A stretch of DNA of 64,000 bases. Origin: Obelidium mucronatum. Its lineage: Eukaryota > Chytridiomycota > Chytridiomycetes > Chytridiales > Chytriomycetaceae. A program made the position numbers and the translations under genes. The stretch spans positions 307,610 through 371,609 of the forward strand of contig JAIVFH010000023.1 of the NCBI GenBank assembly GCA_025765595.1, given 5' to 3'. This document shows, one piece after another, positions 63,411 to 64,000 of the stretch. The notes under the pieces were generated by a model. The model had not been told where the DNA came from and searched no databases. It saw nothing but the letters and a program-made list of their open reading frames with translations. Position 1 is the stretch's first letter. Each line of letters opens with the position of its first letter.

Positions 63411-64000
63411 TCACAAAACTTGTTTCTGCGAGGATGAAGGCCAACACCTCCTCCATAAACTCTTGAAAGCCTCCACAAACGCCTCTTTAAACTCTTGCTG
63501 AAATAGTAAAATCATGATGGGAGACCATAGCGGATCAAACGCGGGTATTAATGTAATGCAAAAAAGCAGCGTTTGGTTGATTGAGATTGTGTAGAGGAGA
63601 TCATGGTTGAAGGCTGTGACGAACATGAGAATAATGGATGGGATATAGAAAATCACGAGACCGATCGACATGAGAATGCATCGAACAAGTGCCACCCTGA
63701 ATAAAAAAAAGATGTCAACAACCAAAAAAAAAAAAAAGAGCAAGAAATATCGAGCGATTCCCACCTTTGAACCTTGACATTCTCATGCACCAATCTCTTC
63801 CCCGTCACAACATCATACTCTGGATCCTCCTCCGTATCAAACACGGTTGCAATCAAGAAATACGAGTTTTCATAGATCCCGCAAATCACCAACGAGACAA
63901 TCAAGAAATACGACATTCCCGCATGAATAAAACAGCCTGTGTGTTGTCATTGTGCAGAGTCCTATATCATAGTCCCCAAGTGCATGGCTTGCCCAAAGGA
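63411..64000 (-). CDS. 7TM receptor paralogue, C-terminal part (runs off window)
   Basis: Two exons are visible (63765-63936 and 63411-63696); the 5' part lies beyond the window end. They encode TM5 (GMSYFLIVSLVICGIYENSYFL), TM6 (VALVRCILMSIGLVIFYIPSIILMFV) and TM7 (LLFCITLIPAFDPLWSPIMILLFQQEF), then a short cytoplasmic tail. The intron after KVQR sits at the same codon as in the neighbouring receptor and includes T-rich runs. The shared IPAFDPL motif in TM7 and LLFQQEF after it identify a tandem pair. Intact as far as visible. Confidence 0.78.

Noticed and set aside
1..64000. tRNA, rRNA or CRISPR features
   Set aside because: No cloverleaf with convincing A and B boxes, no rRNA-like stretch and no regularly spaced repeats were seen on either strand; a covariance-model scan would be needed to exclude a missed tRNA.

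Overview
The window reads as nuclear DNA of a fungus, most likely an early-diverging zoosporic (chytrid-like) one. Most genes are broken by short GT-AG introns (about 40-120 nt, a few probable GC-AG) that can be resolved in frame. Gene content combines fungal signatures (Kre9/KNH-like GPI proteins, HAM1-like protein, F-BAR protein with a RhoGAP-like region, LETM1) with features typical of basal fungi: 7TM receptors, plant-type LRRs, a Fanzor, and a P4H/GlcNAc-transferase fusion. Exon limits were worked out by hand from splice signals and reading phase; they have not been tested against transcripts.

1-10 kb (all minus strand): a cluster of small secreted GPI-type proteins, one cut by the window edge; a secreted amidase; two tandem paralogues of an unrecognised family; and a MARK/KIN-type kinase with a KA1 domain. 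10-15.5 kb: a one-exon fusion of a prolyl-4-hydroxylase-like dioxygenase to a GlcNAc-transferase (plus), then an 11-exon HAM1-like gene (minus). 15.5-22.1 kb: a large inverted duplication, two arms of about 2.85 kb around a spacer of about 0.83 kb. Each arm carries a complete four-exon F-BAR/RhoGAP-like/C2H2 gene, and the two genes run head to head.

22-45.4 kb: housekeeping genes. In order: PRPP synthetase, LETM1, RPA-interacting protein, a START-like membrane protein, a nitrilase-family amidase, an ABCC/MRP transporter, two unknown genes sharing a very short divergent promoter, a WD40 protein and a USP5/UBP14 deubiquitinase. Several introns here carry extreme pyrimidine runs (T46, T41, C47, T32) or a (TG)n tract on the coding strand.

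45.4-60.3 kb looks like an accessory, mobile-element-like island. It holds a ten-exon, apparently intact Fanzor (eukaryotic TnpB/IS605-type RuvC nuclease), an acidic/basic orphan protein, a JBP1/TET-type 2OG-Fe(II) dioxygenase with a one-base frameshift, an F-box-like gene, a tract of broken gene pieces studded with copies of a perfect GC-rich palindrome, a multi-exon Ulp1-type SUMO protease, and a small helix-turn-helix ORF. 60.9-64 kb: an F-box protein with plant-type LRRs and two tandem 7TM receptor genes; one has a single-base frameshift, the other runs off the edge.

Strongest leads: the Fanzor with its neighbouring DNA/chromatin-type enzymes, the near-perfect gene palindrome, and the hydroxylase-GlcNAc-transferase fusion. 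Single-base frameshifts in otherwise well-conserved genes (ABC transporter, dioxygenase, 7TM receptor) may be decay or sequencing error.
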